This document shows, piece after piece, positions 11,651 through 21,784 of a DNA stretch of 35,461 nt. Source of the DNA: Stagonosporopsis chrysanthemi (taxonomy: Eukaryota; Ascomycota; Dothideomycetes; Pleosporales; Didymellaceae); contig JAFISE010000253.1 of NCBI GenBank assembly GCA_022560025.1, positions 1-35,461 on the forward strand. The letters run 5' to 3'. Made by a program: the position numbers and the translations under genes. The stretch's first letter is position 1; each line of letters begins with the position of its first letter. Below the pieces are notes generated by a model. That model saw nothing but the letters and a program-made list of their open reading frames with translations. It was not told where the DNA came from and made no database searches.

Positions 11651-12353
11651 CATCGTGACTTGAGCCCCTGAGTTCTAGAAGCCCGGTAAGTTTGGTGGTC
11701 GCTGTCGTTGGTAGAGGCGTGGCGCATTACCCGGTCTCAAGCATTTTATGAAGTCACTGTTAATTTGGCGGTTCCGCCGAACTACGCTCGGTGTCTCGCC
11801 GAGGTGACACGCCCGGCGTTTGGCGTTGCTAAAATCTTCCTCATCAACGCCTGTAAGCTCTGTGGTATCTACTCTGGCGTTGGTATTTAACCATCAACAT
11901 ATAGTTGAGACTTTTGGTTGAGGATGTTGGTAGATATGACGAGGAATGTAAGGTCGATGTTAACGATGCATCGCCGGATGCAGACATCCTGAGCGACATG
12001 CGCAAATCTGCCGTAGTATACGAGATATGCAACAAAAGGATACTCTGCTGTTCGAATAACAAGGCCCAGACTCTGCAAGTGTTCCATGCGTAGTGAGCCT
12101 GCCAGATTAGATCTTTTCGAGGCTTTCGCTAGGACACTGATCCTTCTTGTTGTGCTGTTCTACCCGCGGCACTATCCGTGGAGCTATCCGTGCCGTATGG
12201 TCCGTTACCAGCTGGTTGAAAAAGTCCCGTTCAGATTTGACGCCCTAAGCTTGTGTCAGCTACTAAAAGCGACCGAACTGTTGTCATGTACTTTGTTAAT
12301 AGCAAACACTTCTTGAAGAAATCGTTGTGGTTTGTGTGGCTGTGTTGCAGTTC

Positions 12354-12367
12354 CCCACACGTGTGGG
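12354..12367. promoter_or_regulatory. 14-bp perfect palindrome centred on CACGTG
   Basis: CCCACACGTGTGGG is its own reverse complement, with an E-box (CACGTG) core as bound by bHLH factors. It sits alone in the middle of the 2.3-kb stretch without genes, more than 1 kb from any start codon. It may be a distal binding site or chance. Confidence 0.3.
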
Positions 12368-13506
12368 AGCCGGGGCGGAAACCTTGGAAAGCTTGTTCCG
12401 ACGGAGTGTACATTAGCGGCCGTTCAGAGGCAGAGACCAAGTTCTCCCGCCCGACTTGCAGTCTGTCATGGACCTGTTTGGGATGTCTCCTGTACAACAG
12501 AAAACTTGTAGCGGTGAATGCAATTTCATATATTCTGCTGTTCTCTTGTTGTTCTGCTCTCCACGAAGCAGCAGTCGGGTCTGTTTACATGACGTATTTG
12601 CAATGTAGCTGAGGCAAGAGATGCTCTATAAGATGAGGAAGCAACACCAGACCACCAACACGTGATCTGCTTCTCATAACCGTCACAAAACTGCTCTAAG
12701 CCTAGATACAAAAGCATTTGTTGTGGAGAGGAATCACGGAACCAATGACATCGAGCAGTAGCTTGTGCTAGCCCACCATTCACCTGTCAAATTGTGGTGA
12801 CATGCAGCTTTTTGTGCTTTCCTGATTCGCATGTCATCATCAACAATGGTATAGTACGCGCGGCGACAAGCCGAATTCGCCGCGTTACCAGCCCCTTCAA
12901 GTCATGCTTCAAGTATCTTACACTGCCTTAAGTATCACCGACAGCAATCACAACTGTAATCGTAAGACGCAAATAACATATAGACAATAAGAGTATCGAC
13001 CACAGCCAATGATAGCTTGCTGTTCGTCATGTGCATCCTGAGAATGGGCTGCACTTTACGACCCTGACCTTGAGCAACAACATCAGCATCAATGACACTG
13101 ATAATGTCAATCAAACCCAACTCACCAATTTTCTTACTTGCTCTGGGAATGAGTTCCGAATGTCGACCTCGATCTTGGACAGTAATAGCAACACAATCCG
13201 GTCACAACATCTTCCCAGTCGGTAGAGTCGTTGCATCGCAACAGTTGAAGTTCTACGGACAGCCCAACTCGAAAGCCATGCAAGAACATTCAAACAGCAG
13301 CTGGTGAGCACATATTCCCGCATTGTCAACAATTATGCAAGTAAGCTCAGAAGATGTGCTCTTATGAGAATGTAATTTCTAGGACGCTCTGTCGACGCAT
13401 CACATATTTAAACAACTACTATACTCTACACTATGCTATCGCGATAAGTAAGATACAGAGAAGATGCTTATGCTTGTGCAGCTCGCGCCGCATGTAGTGA
13501 CTAGTG

Positions 13507-14973
13507 CTAATGCAAATACGCGTTCATCTTCTCTATCCGTTGCCCGACGTACGCCGCTAACAACGCCGTTATGGTCAACACCGCCGGCGTCGCCAACGTC
13601 TGCAGCGAGACCAACTTCAGGCAGTCTCCCATAGAAATTTCTCCTGCTTTCCGACTTGACACTTGGACCTTCCCACCGTCCCGAACTAGACGACCATGGG
13701 AGCTTCGCAGGGCCGGCTTCAAAGTATCCGTCACATAGTGCTTGAGGCTCGTATTGGTCAGAGCTTCCGGTACGTCTGCCGAAACAGCAGTGGTCTGTGG
13801 GATCTCCGCTACGAGCACGCGATATGTCGTGAACATCACAGGCAGGGCGCAGCTTAGTAGCACAGCCAGACCGCCTATCCACACTCGTCCCGCACTTGAG
13901 CGCGCTCGAAGCCGGAGTATCCTCCCCCCTGCTCGCCCTATCAAGCTTTTGTGATCGCCGTAGCTCTCACCTGAAAGTTTGTGCGCTAACAGCCCGAACA
14001 ATGTGATAGACAGCACGTTGAACACCGCATAGAGGTCCTTGGCCCGCCGGTGTCCTATGCGCGAGACGAACGTCCGTTTCCCACCGGCGATGTCTGTGCC
14101 AATGTCGTGGATGTGCATGACGAAGATCCTCGCTTGCTCGTAGAAGTACAATGCACCAAGGAAAAGCCAGAGCGACTTGTCCAGCGTGAAGCCTGAGGGA
14201 GTGGGCAAGTTCGACGTGAAGAGATCGGACCATGCGACCGGGCGGCTTGTTGAGGCTGTGTAGTGGCCAACAAGACCGAAGAGGACAGCGACGGGCGAGA
14301 GAAACAGCGCAGAGACGAGTTCGCCGAAGCCGTTGTAGTGCAGACGTAGAGGAGGCCCGACGTATGAGTGCGAGAGAATCGTGCATATGATGCCAAGATG
14401 GAGCGCTAAACCGCGGAAGGGAGTTCCTGCTCCCTTTCCCAACGGACTACCTGAGAGGACGGGGTCCGCTGCACGCGAGAAAATAATAAGAGCAATCAGT
14501 GAGAATTGCCAGACCGCACAGCAGGCGAGCGCTGTCCACGGTGGGAACGTGCCGTCATGAATGATCCTCGTGGTATTCCCATAAAGCTTCGAATTTGCCT
14601 GCTTCGTAGCTTCCTCGAGACCCTCCCCTCCGATCTCTCCTTTGGATTTCCTAGCGAGCGCCTCGCGCACGTTGACGTCCCGTCTGATACTCTCCTGTTG
14701 ACCTGGCGTATCGAGTGCATAGTCGGCCCACTCGTTCCCGTAGTTGATGGCGACGTTGGTCCCCCAAGTTACCAACATGCACTGTAAAGTTGCCCATCCG
14801 TTCAAGCCGCTGAAGATGTTGTCGCTCGAAGATGTCGGGGAGGGGAAGATCTGCGAGGCAAGCACACAGCCAAGGAGGGTAGAAAGAGGCACTTCGCACG
14901 CAAGCGGTATTCTCCCAAGAGCGACCAAGGCTCGGATCGACCCGACAAAGTCAAGGTCTTGCGGATCGTGCAT
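13507..14973 (-). CDS. MenA-like UbiA-superfamily prenyltransferase with extended C-terminus
   Basis: An intronless frame of 488 aa. UbiA-superfamily enzymes are integral-membrane proteins that transfer a prenyl chain to an aromatic acceptor. Both Asp-rich motifs are intact: N-x-x-x-D-x-x-x-D at 80-88 (NEWADYALD) and D-x-x-x-D at 290-294 (DIGTD), followed by GGKRTFVSRIG. The stretch YVGPPLRLHYNGFGE (204-218) is the signature of the MenA (dihydroxynaphthoate prenyltransferase) branch. Eight or nine hydrophobic segments are visible. At 488 aa it is much longer than the usual ~300. The excess is an insert of about 45 polar residues after motif 1 and a C-terminal region beyond ~350 with further membrane segments. 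Filamentous ascomycetes use ubiquinone rather than menaquinone, so a specialised role is more likely. It is the leftmost gene of the cluster, and the substrate is unknown. Confidence 0.82.
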   Translation of the reverse strand: MHDPQDLDFVGSIRALVALGRIPLACEVPLSTLLGCVLASQIFPSPTSSSDNIFSGLNGWATLQCMLVTWGTNVAINYGNEWADYALDTPGQQESIRRDVNVREALARKSKGEIGGEGLEEATKQANSKLYGNTTRIIHDGTFPPWTALACCAVWQFSLIALIIFSRAADPVLSGSPLGKGAGTPFRGLALHLGIICTILSHSYVGPPLRLHYNGFGELVSALFLSPVAVLFGLVGHYTASTSRPVAWSDLFTSNLPTPSGFTLDKSLWLFLGALYFYEQARIFVMHIHDIGTDIAGGKRTFVSRIGHRRAKDLYAVFNVLSITLFGLLAHKLSGESYGDHKSLIGRAGGRILRLRARSSAGRVWIGGLAVLLSCALPVMFTTYRVLVAEIPQTTAVSADVPEALTNTSLKHYVTDTLKPALRSSHGRLVRDGGKVQVSSRKAGEISMGDCLKLVSLQTLATPAVLTITALLAAYVGQRIEKMNAYLH

Positions 14974-15854
14974 CGCGGACGTTCTACTGCTCGCTTGAGC
15001 TCTGCTTGATGGGATGTTGGTTCTTTAGCTGGTGAGGTTTTGAGCACGACAGCAAAGCAGTGAAAAATTCATTGTAATAGCGCTTTGCCAAGCGATACGA
15101 GTAGTGGCAACGCAAGCAGGCAATCAGTGTAGTTGATGACGTTTCACGGCGTCAGAAGGATGTCAAACAGGTTGCAGCAGAGCCAGAAGGTCATTGCATT
15201 CACAAGGGCTCAATGCGGGTGTCTCAGAAGGGTAGATTAATTGGTGAGCGCGCTCCGATATTTGATGAAATACCAAGAGGCCTCGAGTATCTTACAGAGA
15301 GAGTGTAGAGTTGATAGTGCAAAGACAAAATTTGGAAATCGGCGCTAAGTTGCTGATTGGACGATCGGAGGTCGGTGTTAGTTCTAATATATGTAGGCTA
15401 TGCTCTTTACGTGCCCGAAGTACTAACTTAATTCGTAAGAAAGTGCATAGACAACTGTTACAATATAGGCAAGAGGTGCCACGCTTGTGCTTCCGGGATA
15501 CAGATGTATCAATGGAGTGTGTGGTTGGCAAACGTAAAATATCGGACCTTTCGTTCGCTCAGCCCGTGTAAACATCATACCGGTAGATTGGTAGCCAGGT
15601 GACCATTAGCAACCATCCGTTGTTGTGTGTTTGCATTTTTGCTGGCTGAGTTTGAGCTTGCCGGGGGAACGGAAGAGCAGGTCCAGAACGGTCGGATGTC
15701 TGTTGCGACGTAGAAAGTTGTAGCAAATCTAAGCAGGAGATTCAGGGCCTCGTGAGCTCCGGCCAGTATGTTCTATTCTTGAACCGTTGACCTTCCACCC
15801 AACGACAGACGATCATGTTATGTCCACAGAGTGGCCGTCATCTATCCTCTCGCA
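14974..15854. other. Promoter-side intergenic region, no gene seen
   Basis: These 881 bp lie between the start of the MenA-like UbiA gene and the stop of SDR-1, both on the minus strand. They should hold the UbiA promoter and the SDR 3' end. No open frame with family features, no tRNA and no repeat were found. Confidence 0.5.
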
Positions 15855-16987
15855 TCAGTACCCATGCCGGCTCAGCTCTGCCTCTGTCCACTCCCACAGC
15901 TTCTTTTGCAACCCCCGATCTTTCGCGTTCCCACTTCCATAGCTCTGCACTCCAACCGGCTTGTAATACGCACCATTGACCAGCTCCTCTTTTCTCGTCG
16001 TCGCAGCCCAGGTCTGATTCAACGCACCGCCCTCAGTACTCTTGAAGTGCCCGGGAAGCAAGAAGAAGAAGAGTCCATAAAGCCACAGCCCCGCCTTGAG
16101 GAAAACATTAGCGCGCAATGTTTGGAACAGGTCTGTAAAGATGACGCCGGGGTGGATGCTGACGGATGTGAGCTGGGGGTGGCGCTCCGCTAGTTCGCGC
16201 GCGAACAGCAAATTTGCGAGTTTCGATTGTCCGTAGCGCTTCCATGTGCCCTGCTGCTCGAGCTTCTGCTGGTCGAAAATCAGGCCCCCGGGGACGCCGA
16301 TAGCATGGCCGGCGCTGGTGAGCGTGACCACGCGGGCGTCGCCGTGCGTGGATGCAGTTTCGAGCAATGTCGGCAGCAGGAGCTTGGTGAGCAGCGCGTG
16401 GCCCATGTGGTTGGTACCGAATTGTATTTCGTAGCCCTCTTTTGTTGTGCTGTATGAGCTCGCCATGATGCCGGCGTTATTGATCAGGATGTCGAGGCGG
16501 GTCTCAGTGCGCTGGAATGTGGAGGCTGCGTCGGCGATGGAAGAGAACGAGGTGAGGTCGAGAGGAAGATGGACAATTTCGCAGCATCCTGATACGGAGG
16601 ACCGAATCTGTGATATGGCGTCGGTAGCTTTCGAAGCGGTACGAGCGGCGAGGTATATGCGTTGGGCTTTGTGTGCGCTGAGGTAGGCAACTGTTTGTTT
16701 GCCTAGACCGGCATTGCCTAAAGGGGGTCAGTTCAGAAGCGTGGAGCGGGTGAAGGTTCTGTACCGCCAGTCACAACAATGACTTTGCCATCTAGACTGC
16801 CAACGTCCTTCGCAGGATCAAATGTTACACCCATACCGATACTCGTAAGTGTGTCTACAATTTCTGGGATTACGAAGCCGGATCCAAGGAGGAGGACAGA
16901 TTGTATGAATTCGAGTATCTGGCGCAGCTGATGCGTCGCGTTTGAGGACTGGGTAGTCTGTGGGACCTTAGATGAGGGGAACATCAT
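15855..16987 (-). CDS. Short-chain dehydrogenase/reductase (SDR-1)
   Basis: Two exons, 16987-16765 and 16717-15855 (intron of 47 nt), give 361 aa. It is an NAD(P)-dependent oxidoreductase of the classical SDR fold, near the retinol-dehydrogenase/WWOX-like fungal group. The intron splits the cofactor loop; splicing restores TGGNAGLG (73-80). Further on are NNAGIM (154-159), catalytic Ser209 in VTLTSAGHA, and Tyr236-x-x-x-Lys240 in KRYGQSK. A hydrophobic segment near 305-325 (LWLYGLFFFLLPGH) may touch a membrane. Relatives usually start at a Met matching codon 52 (16834, MGVTFDPAKDV), giving 310 aa. The upstream codons stay open and contain a hydrophobic stretch, so the true start is undecided. 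It lies between the UbiA gene and a flavin oxidase, and probably interconverts a ketone and an alcohol on the pathway intermediate. Confidence 0.85.
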
Positions 16988-17365
16988 TTCAAAAGCGAGC
17001 CGGGACCGTGGCGAGACCTTCTCAGACCGTTGGCTAGCGCCGAGCGTTGCGCGTTTCGGCGCGCTTTGGTGTTTGATCTTTCGTGTTGTGCCGAGGCTCG
17101 TTGCGTCATGACATCACCTCCTGATTATGCCCACCGCTTTGCACCACCACACGGCAATACTTCCAGCAATGACTAACAATGAATCGGCTTAAGCGTAAGA
17201 AGTATGTGCGTGTGTGTGTGCGTGTGTGTGATTCCACAATCGTGGTCAAAGCAAGGGCGCATTACCCATTGTCACACTCATGAGGCCTTCGTCCATATCC
17301 TGACACTGGAGAAGAAAATAGTACATCATTAATCGCCATGCTAATGTAACAGTAGAATCAACACA
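16988..17365. other. Intergenic region with a GT microsatellite
   Basis: This stretch holds the promoter of SDR-1 and the 3' flank of the first flavin oxidase. It contains the short GT-rich repeat at 17202-17230 and no open frame of interest. Confidence 0.5.
17202..17230. repeat. GT/CA microsatellite
   Basis: An interrupted (GT)n run of about 29 bp with two GC interruptions, in the intergenic region between SDR-1 and FAD oxidase 1. Confidence 0.85.
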
Positions 17366-19172
17366 CTACGACCGACAGAGCCTTCCATCCGGCCCTTCAG
17401 TCCAGACTTCGCTACCGACAGCCGTTCGCGCCCACAGAAGGTTCTTCGGGTCATACTTGTTCTTCACACGCAGCAGTCGCGCATAGCTGGATCCGTAGAA
17501 GACCTCCTTCCACTGTGGCTCCCTGTAGTCTCCTTCATTCAGATACGCCGTGCTAGACTGTGGCGTCAAGTGGTCGAACGCAGGAATCAAAGTATCGGTC
17601 ATCAGCGCTTGATTGGATATGTTCAAATCCCAGTCCGTGTTGTTCCAGACCCTGCGATATGTCAATGTTGACCCTTAAAATATTAGGTCTGGACAATACA
17701 TACGTCCCTATTGTTATACTCAGAGAGCCGCTTCTGAACTTAGGATTGACTGCATTCTCGCTAGAGGTTTGCACGGCCTTGGGTGCTGCATATGAGAGAC
17801 CGCCTATGCCGGTTCCGTACTGGAGGACGTCCCGCATTGTCTGAGTCAACTGTTGCTTTTGCGTCGACAGAGTCTCAGCGGGAAGGATTCGGCCTCCGAT
17901 CTGGAAATATGAAGTCTCAGAAGGTGGCACCATCGCAAGATATGCCTCGTAGTAGCTCGGAAACTCGCTCGATGTGTATGCTGAAAGGTATCAGTATACT
18001 GCAACAATGTTAAAATTGATATACTTACCATACGATATGTTCAGCGCCTCGAGTTTGGTGCGAACATCGCGGAAAATCTCATCGAGGTGCTCTTTGGTGC
18101 CGCCAGGAAGCATCGCAGGCGTCATACCGAACCCTATCGATTGCACGATGTAGATCGAAACACCGCCAGCAGCCGAAAGAGCAGGGAGGACACTGTGGAA
18201 AGCTTCCACGGCCTCGTAAAAACAGTCTTGCGTTGTGTTGAGAGCCGAAAATGTAAGGCTCGCTGCAGCTGTTCGCTCTTCCGGGTAAGCCTTGACGGTC
18301 ATCGACACGACTATACCGTAGGTACCGCCGCCGCCTCCACTAAGAGCCCAATAGAGGTCGCTGTTCTTGTCGCGACTTGCTCGCACTACTTTACCATCAA
18401 GAGTTACAACCTCCCATTCGAGGACTTGGTCTGCACCGAAGCCGTAGCGTGACGTGAGCGGTCCGAGACCTCCACCTTGCGTATAGCCTCCGGCAATCCC
18501 GACAGACGGACAGTTACCGCCGACAATGACAAGGCCGTGCTTGTGCGCCTCCGCTGTGGCATCGACAGACAGCATGCCTGCGCCCAGTTTGATGGCCTTG
18601 CCCTTGTATTGATTGGACCTGTAAGCAAGAACATCGAAACTTTTCAGGTGATGCATCCATAGGCCTAACGCGCCGGCTCCTGTAGACTTTCCAAGATAAT
18701 CGTGGCCTGTGTTCCTGATGACGAGACGGATGTTGCGTTTCATCGCGAACTTGATTGTGCTAACGATGTCTGCAGTATCCTCAACCTTTACTGCGTACTG
18801 AAGGTAAGTCCCCTTGATACAACGGTCGTCCTGGTTGCTGAAGGCGTCGCAGCTTCTGTTCGCCCAGAAAGGTGCCATGACCGAAGATGAACTCTGGTAG
18901 TGAACTTCTGCATCGTTGTAGTTGGTTCGTAACGCCGAGCAAAGCCCCGAATTGAATGTGGAGCCATGGCAGACGCTCCCTATTGGGGTTGTGTCTATCA
19001 GTCGACCCTTTATAGTCGAATTGAAGGATTGCCAGTTGCTTTGGCTGGGCCAACACTCATCTCCTGGGAAACATCGGCATGAAGAACTGGTGTCGACTGA
19101 GGAAGAGGGGAGAGAAAGGGCAAAAGACGATGCAGCGAACAGGAAAGTACATATCCGTGTCGGGCTGATCAT
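17366..19172 (-). CDS. Secreted FAD-linked oxidoreductase, berberine-bridge-enzyme type (oxidase 1)
   Basis: Three exons, 19172-18029, 17980-17704 and 17651-17366 (introns of 48 and 52 nt), give 568 aa. Members of this VAO/BBE family oxidise alcohols, sugars or amines with O2, or close rings oxidatively. The start at 19172 was chosen because it gives a signal peptide (MISPTRICTFLFAASSFALS), although the frame is open for 51 further codons upstream. A Cys-rich segment follows (CRCFPGDECWPS), then the FAD_binding_4 domain. His157 in RNTGHDY and Cys221 in GGNCPSVGIAGG match the two residues that attach FAD covalently in BBE, so bicovalent flavin is predicted. The C-terminal berberine-like segment is YARLLRVKNKYDPKNLLWA. 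It is a diverged paralogue of the intronless oxidase at 23940-25652 and transcribed in the same direction as the adjacent UbiA cyclase candidate. Confidence 0.9.
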
Positions 19173-19459
19173 GATTGTGTGATAAAGACGAACTTGATTG
19201 CAAGACAGAATACTCGTCAACTTGTATACTCTACTGTAAATAGCTTCATGAATTCCAGAGTATATGTACTGACACTCACAAATCCAAATTTTCTTGCCTT
19301 GCTTCAGTCGGGAACTATTCCTCACAGCCTACATGTACAGCCACAATAACTCAACCGAGTAGAACAAAACGCTACCAAACTATCCGCCTCAGCTACCACT
19401 ATGCTATTTAGAGCTCTTTCCAGATCGAGCATATGCACCGCCTTTCACGAATTTCGATG

Positions 19460-20425
19460 TTACCAGCGCAATGGCATCAGAGACAACACAGCCGTCCAGG
19501 CGCACCACAACTGCCACGTCCAACAGTCCTGCAGGCTGCCATTCAACGACAAGCAGCGCCACCCGACGTACCCACCAAATAAGCTAACCGCTGCCGCGGC
19601 AGAGATGCTTGCTTGACAATACATCGCACAAAACGGGCCCCATACCGAGATAGGCACAGCGAGCGACCAGCGCACGGCTCGGTCACCGAAGATAAGCGGG
19701 GCAGTCCTACGACCCCTAGCAGCATCGCCAACCGTGTCTTTCAGGTCTTGCACATGCATCGTGGTGAAGATAACGAGGCTGTACATGCAGATCCACACGA
19801 ATCCCGTGGTCGTGATACCGGATGAATTGCCTGTGCCGCCTCCACCCACGACCACCTTGAGGGAGCCCCAGTTGTGCACGCCGAATCCCAGCGCGCAGAT
19901 GGCATTGCGTGTTAGCCAGCTCTCGTCGGCCGCTTTGAGATCGTTGTACACCCAGCAGCCCACGATGATGCAGGCGGATTCGCTGCCGACGCCGAGACAA
20001 TAATGGTTCAGGGCTAGAACGAGCGGTATGACGAGTTGAAGGGCCTGTCTTGCCTCGGACCGCGTCATGCGGCCGCTGGGAATTGCTCGCCACGGCTTGT
20101 TAAGCTTATCCTCAATAACGGACTCCCAAAGTCTTTGGTTTGCTAGGTTGAAGACGAGGAGATTGGTCCAGTTGAAGATAATCGCTAGTGGGAGACGTGA
20201 AAGGATAGGAATCCACGCCGTGGTCGGAGATTTGCTGGACACGAAAGGCATTCCAGCGAGCGCAACGCTGGTCCCGAAGATTGTATTGGGGATAGCAAAT
20301 GTCAGAAAGTCACCTCCACTGAGAAGCCAGACATTCTGATAGAGTTTGTGGAGCACCCTGAGAGGACATCGTCCCTTCGTGGGTGGCTCTGGCGAGATGG
20401 TCTTGGTTTGTGCTGCGTCTGCCAT
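19460..20425 (-). CDS. UbiA-superfamily membrane protein, candidate UbiA-type terpene cyclase
   Basis: An intronless frame of 321 aa with about eight membrane segments. The first acidic region is not the prenyltransferase N-x-x-x-D-x-x-x-D. It reads NLANQRLWESVIED then NKPWRAIPSGR (93-119), with Asn-Gln at 96-97 and Glu-Asp at 105-106. The second is VQDLKDTVGDAARGRRTAPL (225-244), followed by FGDRAVRW. A YNDL stretch lies at 160-163. This pattern is that of the fungal group often labelled digeranylgeranylglyceryl-phosphate-synthase-like, which, as I recall, includes the UbiA-type cyclases Fma-TC (fumagillin) and EriG (cyathane diterpenes). A cyclase acting on farnesyl or geranylgeranyl diphosphate is therefore a reasonable inference, though a prenyltransferase remains possible. 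It has oxidase 1 downstream and SDR-2 upstream on the same strand. If it is a cyclase, it is the likely skeleton-forming enzyme of the cluster. Confidence 0.75.
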   Translation of the reverse strand: MADAAQTKTISPEPPTKGRCPLRVLHKLYQNVWLLSGGDFLTFAIPNTIFGTSVALAGMPFVSSKSPTTAWIPILSRLPLAIIFNWTNLLVFNLANQRLWESVIEDKLNKPWRAIPSGRMTRSEARQALQLVIPLVLALNHYCLGVGSESACIIVGCWVYNDLKAADESWLTRNAICALGFGVHNWGSLKVVVGGGGTGNSSGITTTGFVWICMYSLVIFTTMHVQDLKDTVGDAARGRRTAPLIFGDRAVRWSLAVPISVWGPFCAMYCQASISAAAAVSLFGGYVGWRCLSLNGSLQDCWTWQLWCAWTAVLSLMPLRW

Positions 20426-20812
20426 TGTTTGGATTCTGATGATGAAAACAAATTCTTGTAGCAGAGTAATTGACTCGCTTTATGGCTGCTGGTATCTGGC
20501 GCTGCCTGCTCCGATGTGCGAGTCAAGCGGGTAACATTGTGAACCAGGATCGCATACTCCGGTCTATCAGGGGCCTTCGTCGCAACCAGTGTCTCGGCCA
20601 TTGCTTCCACATTTCACCTGGTTGCATATCTACACACGGGTGGAATCATACGTTGACATCCTGAACCGCGGATGGGTCGCACGGCAAATAGGCAGGAGAG
20701 AAGGTGCAGTTTCATTAATCTTGCTTGTGTAAGGTATGCTAACTATGACCACACCTGCAGGCACCAGGCATTACATTGTCAGTCGCCGCCTGAGCTACTT
20801 GTAAGCGGGCAT
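20426..20812. other. Promoter of the UbiA cyclase candidate / 3' flank of SDR-2
   Basis: A stretch of 387 bp between two minus-strand genes. No gene, repeat or clear operator was recognised. Confidence 0.5.
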
Positions 20813-21784
20813 TTAGTTTGCCGAAGCGGGGCTGAACGGCCATCCTGCATATCCAATGGTCATGATTGGACTATTCTGGATCTCCTCGGCACGGGCTGCG
20901 AGCTCTTCAACATCCCAGTTGGCCCAGACCACTTTCCCATTCAAGAACCTGTTCTTGGGCTGCGATAGCCAGACGAGGAAGTGGGCGGGCAGATTCACTG
21001 CTCAGCTTTGTTAGCCGCCGATGCATACACGCTGATATTACCATACGTACCATCGTCCATTGGCAGCTGCTGTGGGTCTGCGCCAGAGCTCCTGAAGACG
21101 TCCGTCTCAATCATGCCTGGGTGCAGAGTGCAAACGAAGAGGTTGGGGTTCTCGGCAGCAACGAATTCCAGCACCTTGCTCTGTGCCACCTTGGAACTGA
21201 GATAGCTGGAAAGTCCAGGTGTGTATGCTGGCGGCATCACGTAAGCACCCGCAGTGATGGCGTACAAGGCAGCACCAGCTTTGGCCTTCGGAATGAAAGT
21301 CTGTGAGGCGATGATGATGGACTTCACGTTCGTCTCGTAGTGTTGCCACCAGTCCTGGAGTGAAGCACTGACGATGGGACCTGGAGTCAGCTTGTGGGCC
21401 GCATTCAAGAGCAGGATGTCCCAGTCGCCGACTGACTCCGCGACTTCCTTGAGTCGGACCTCATCGGTGACTGATGCTGAGAAGACATCGACCTTGGTGC
21501 CAGTCTTGATCAGTGCAGCAGTCTCTTGGAGAGACGACTCTGTGCGTCCAATCAGGACCAAGCGAGCCGCACCTGCCGTAGCGAAAGCAATGGCTGTGGC
21601 ACGACCAATGCCGCTACCCTTATGAATGTCAAATGTCTGTAAGCTGCAAAGGTGTATTGGAACTTACAGCACCCGTAATGATCACAGTCTTGCCGGCCTG
21701 ACTCAAGGTCGGATTGGCGGGATTGATGGCATCGTAAGTGTTGTTGTGCCAGGTGGCGGTAGGTGAGGGAAATGGGGGCTGCAT
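20813..21784 (-). CDS. Short-chain dehydrogenase/reductase (SDR-2), atypical catalytic serine
   Basis: Three exons, 21784-21668, 21618-21051 and 20997-20813 (introns of 49 and 53 nt), give 289 aa. The cofactor loop TGAGSGIG (37-44) is rebuilt across the first splice junction. Next come GRTESSL (suggesting NADP preference), LLLNAAH (108-114; usually NNAG) and the active-site pair Tyr178-x-x-x-Lys182 in SSYLSSKVA. Where classical SDRs have a serine about 14 residues before the tyrosine (VSSGA), this protein reads AITAGAYV. The position is Thr161 or Ala162 with a two-residue insertion. It may use threonine, be altered in activity, or act as something other than a simple reductase. The C-terminal exon reads FLNGKVVWANWDVEEL, typical of fungal cluster SDRs. 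It lies next to the UbiA cyclase candidate. Confidence 0.85.

Larger units (their letters stand above)
11184..13506. other. 2.3-kb stretch without a recognisable gene
   Basis: The left part is the GH62 promoter; the right end is the 3' flank of the MenA-like UbiA gene. The open frames are at most about 120 codons, overlap on both strands and show no domain, signal peptide or credible splicing. It holds a TGACGTCA site, a 14-bp E-box palindrome and a paired CTATCCGTG repeat (copies at 12172 and 12184). Base composition is normal and not RIP-like. A non-coding transcript or a fast-evolving small gene cannot be excluded. Confidence 0.5.

Noticed and set aside
12253..12612. 119-codon plus-strand frame in the 2.3-kb gap
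   Set aside because: Composition looks random, overlapping minus frames are equally long, and no motif or secretion signal is present.
19173..19325. N-terminal 51-codon extension of oxidase 1
   Set aside because: It precedes the signal peptide that starts at 19172 and has no family-like sequence, so it is probably 5' untranslated.
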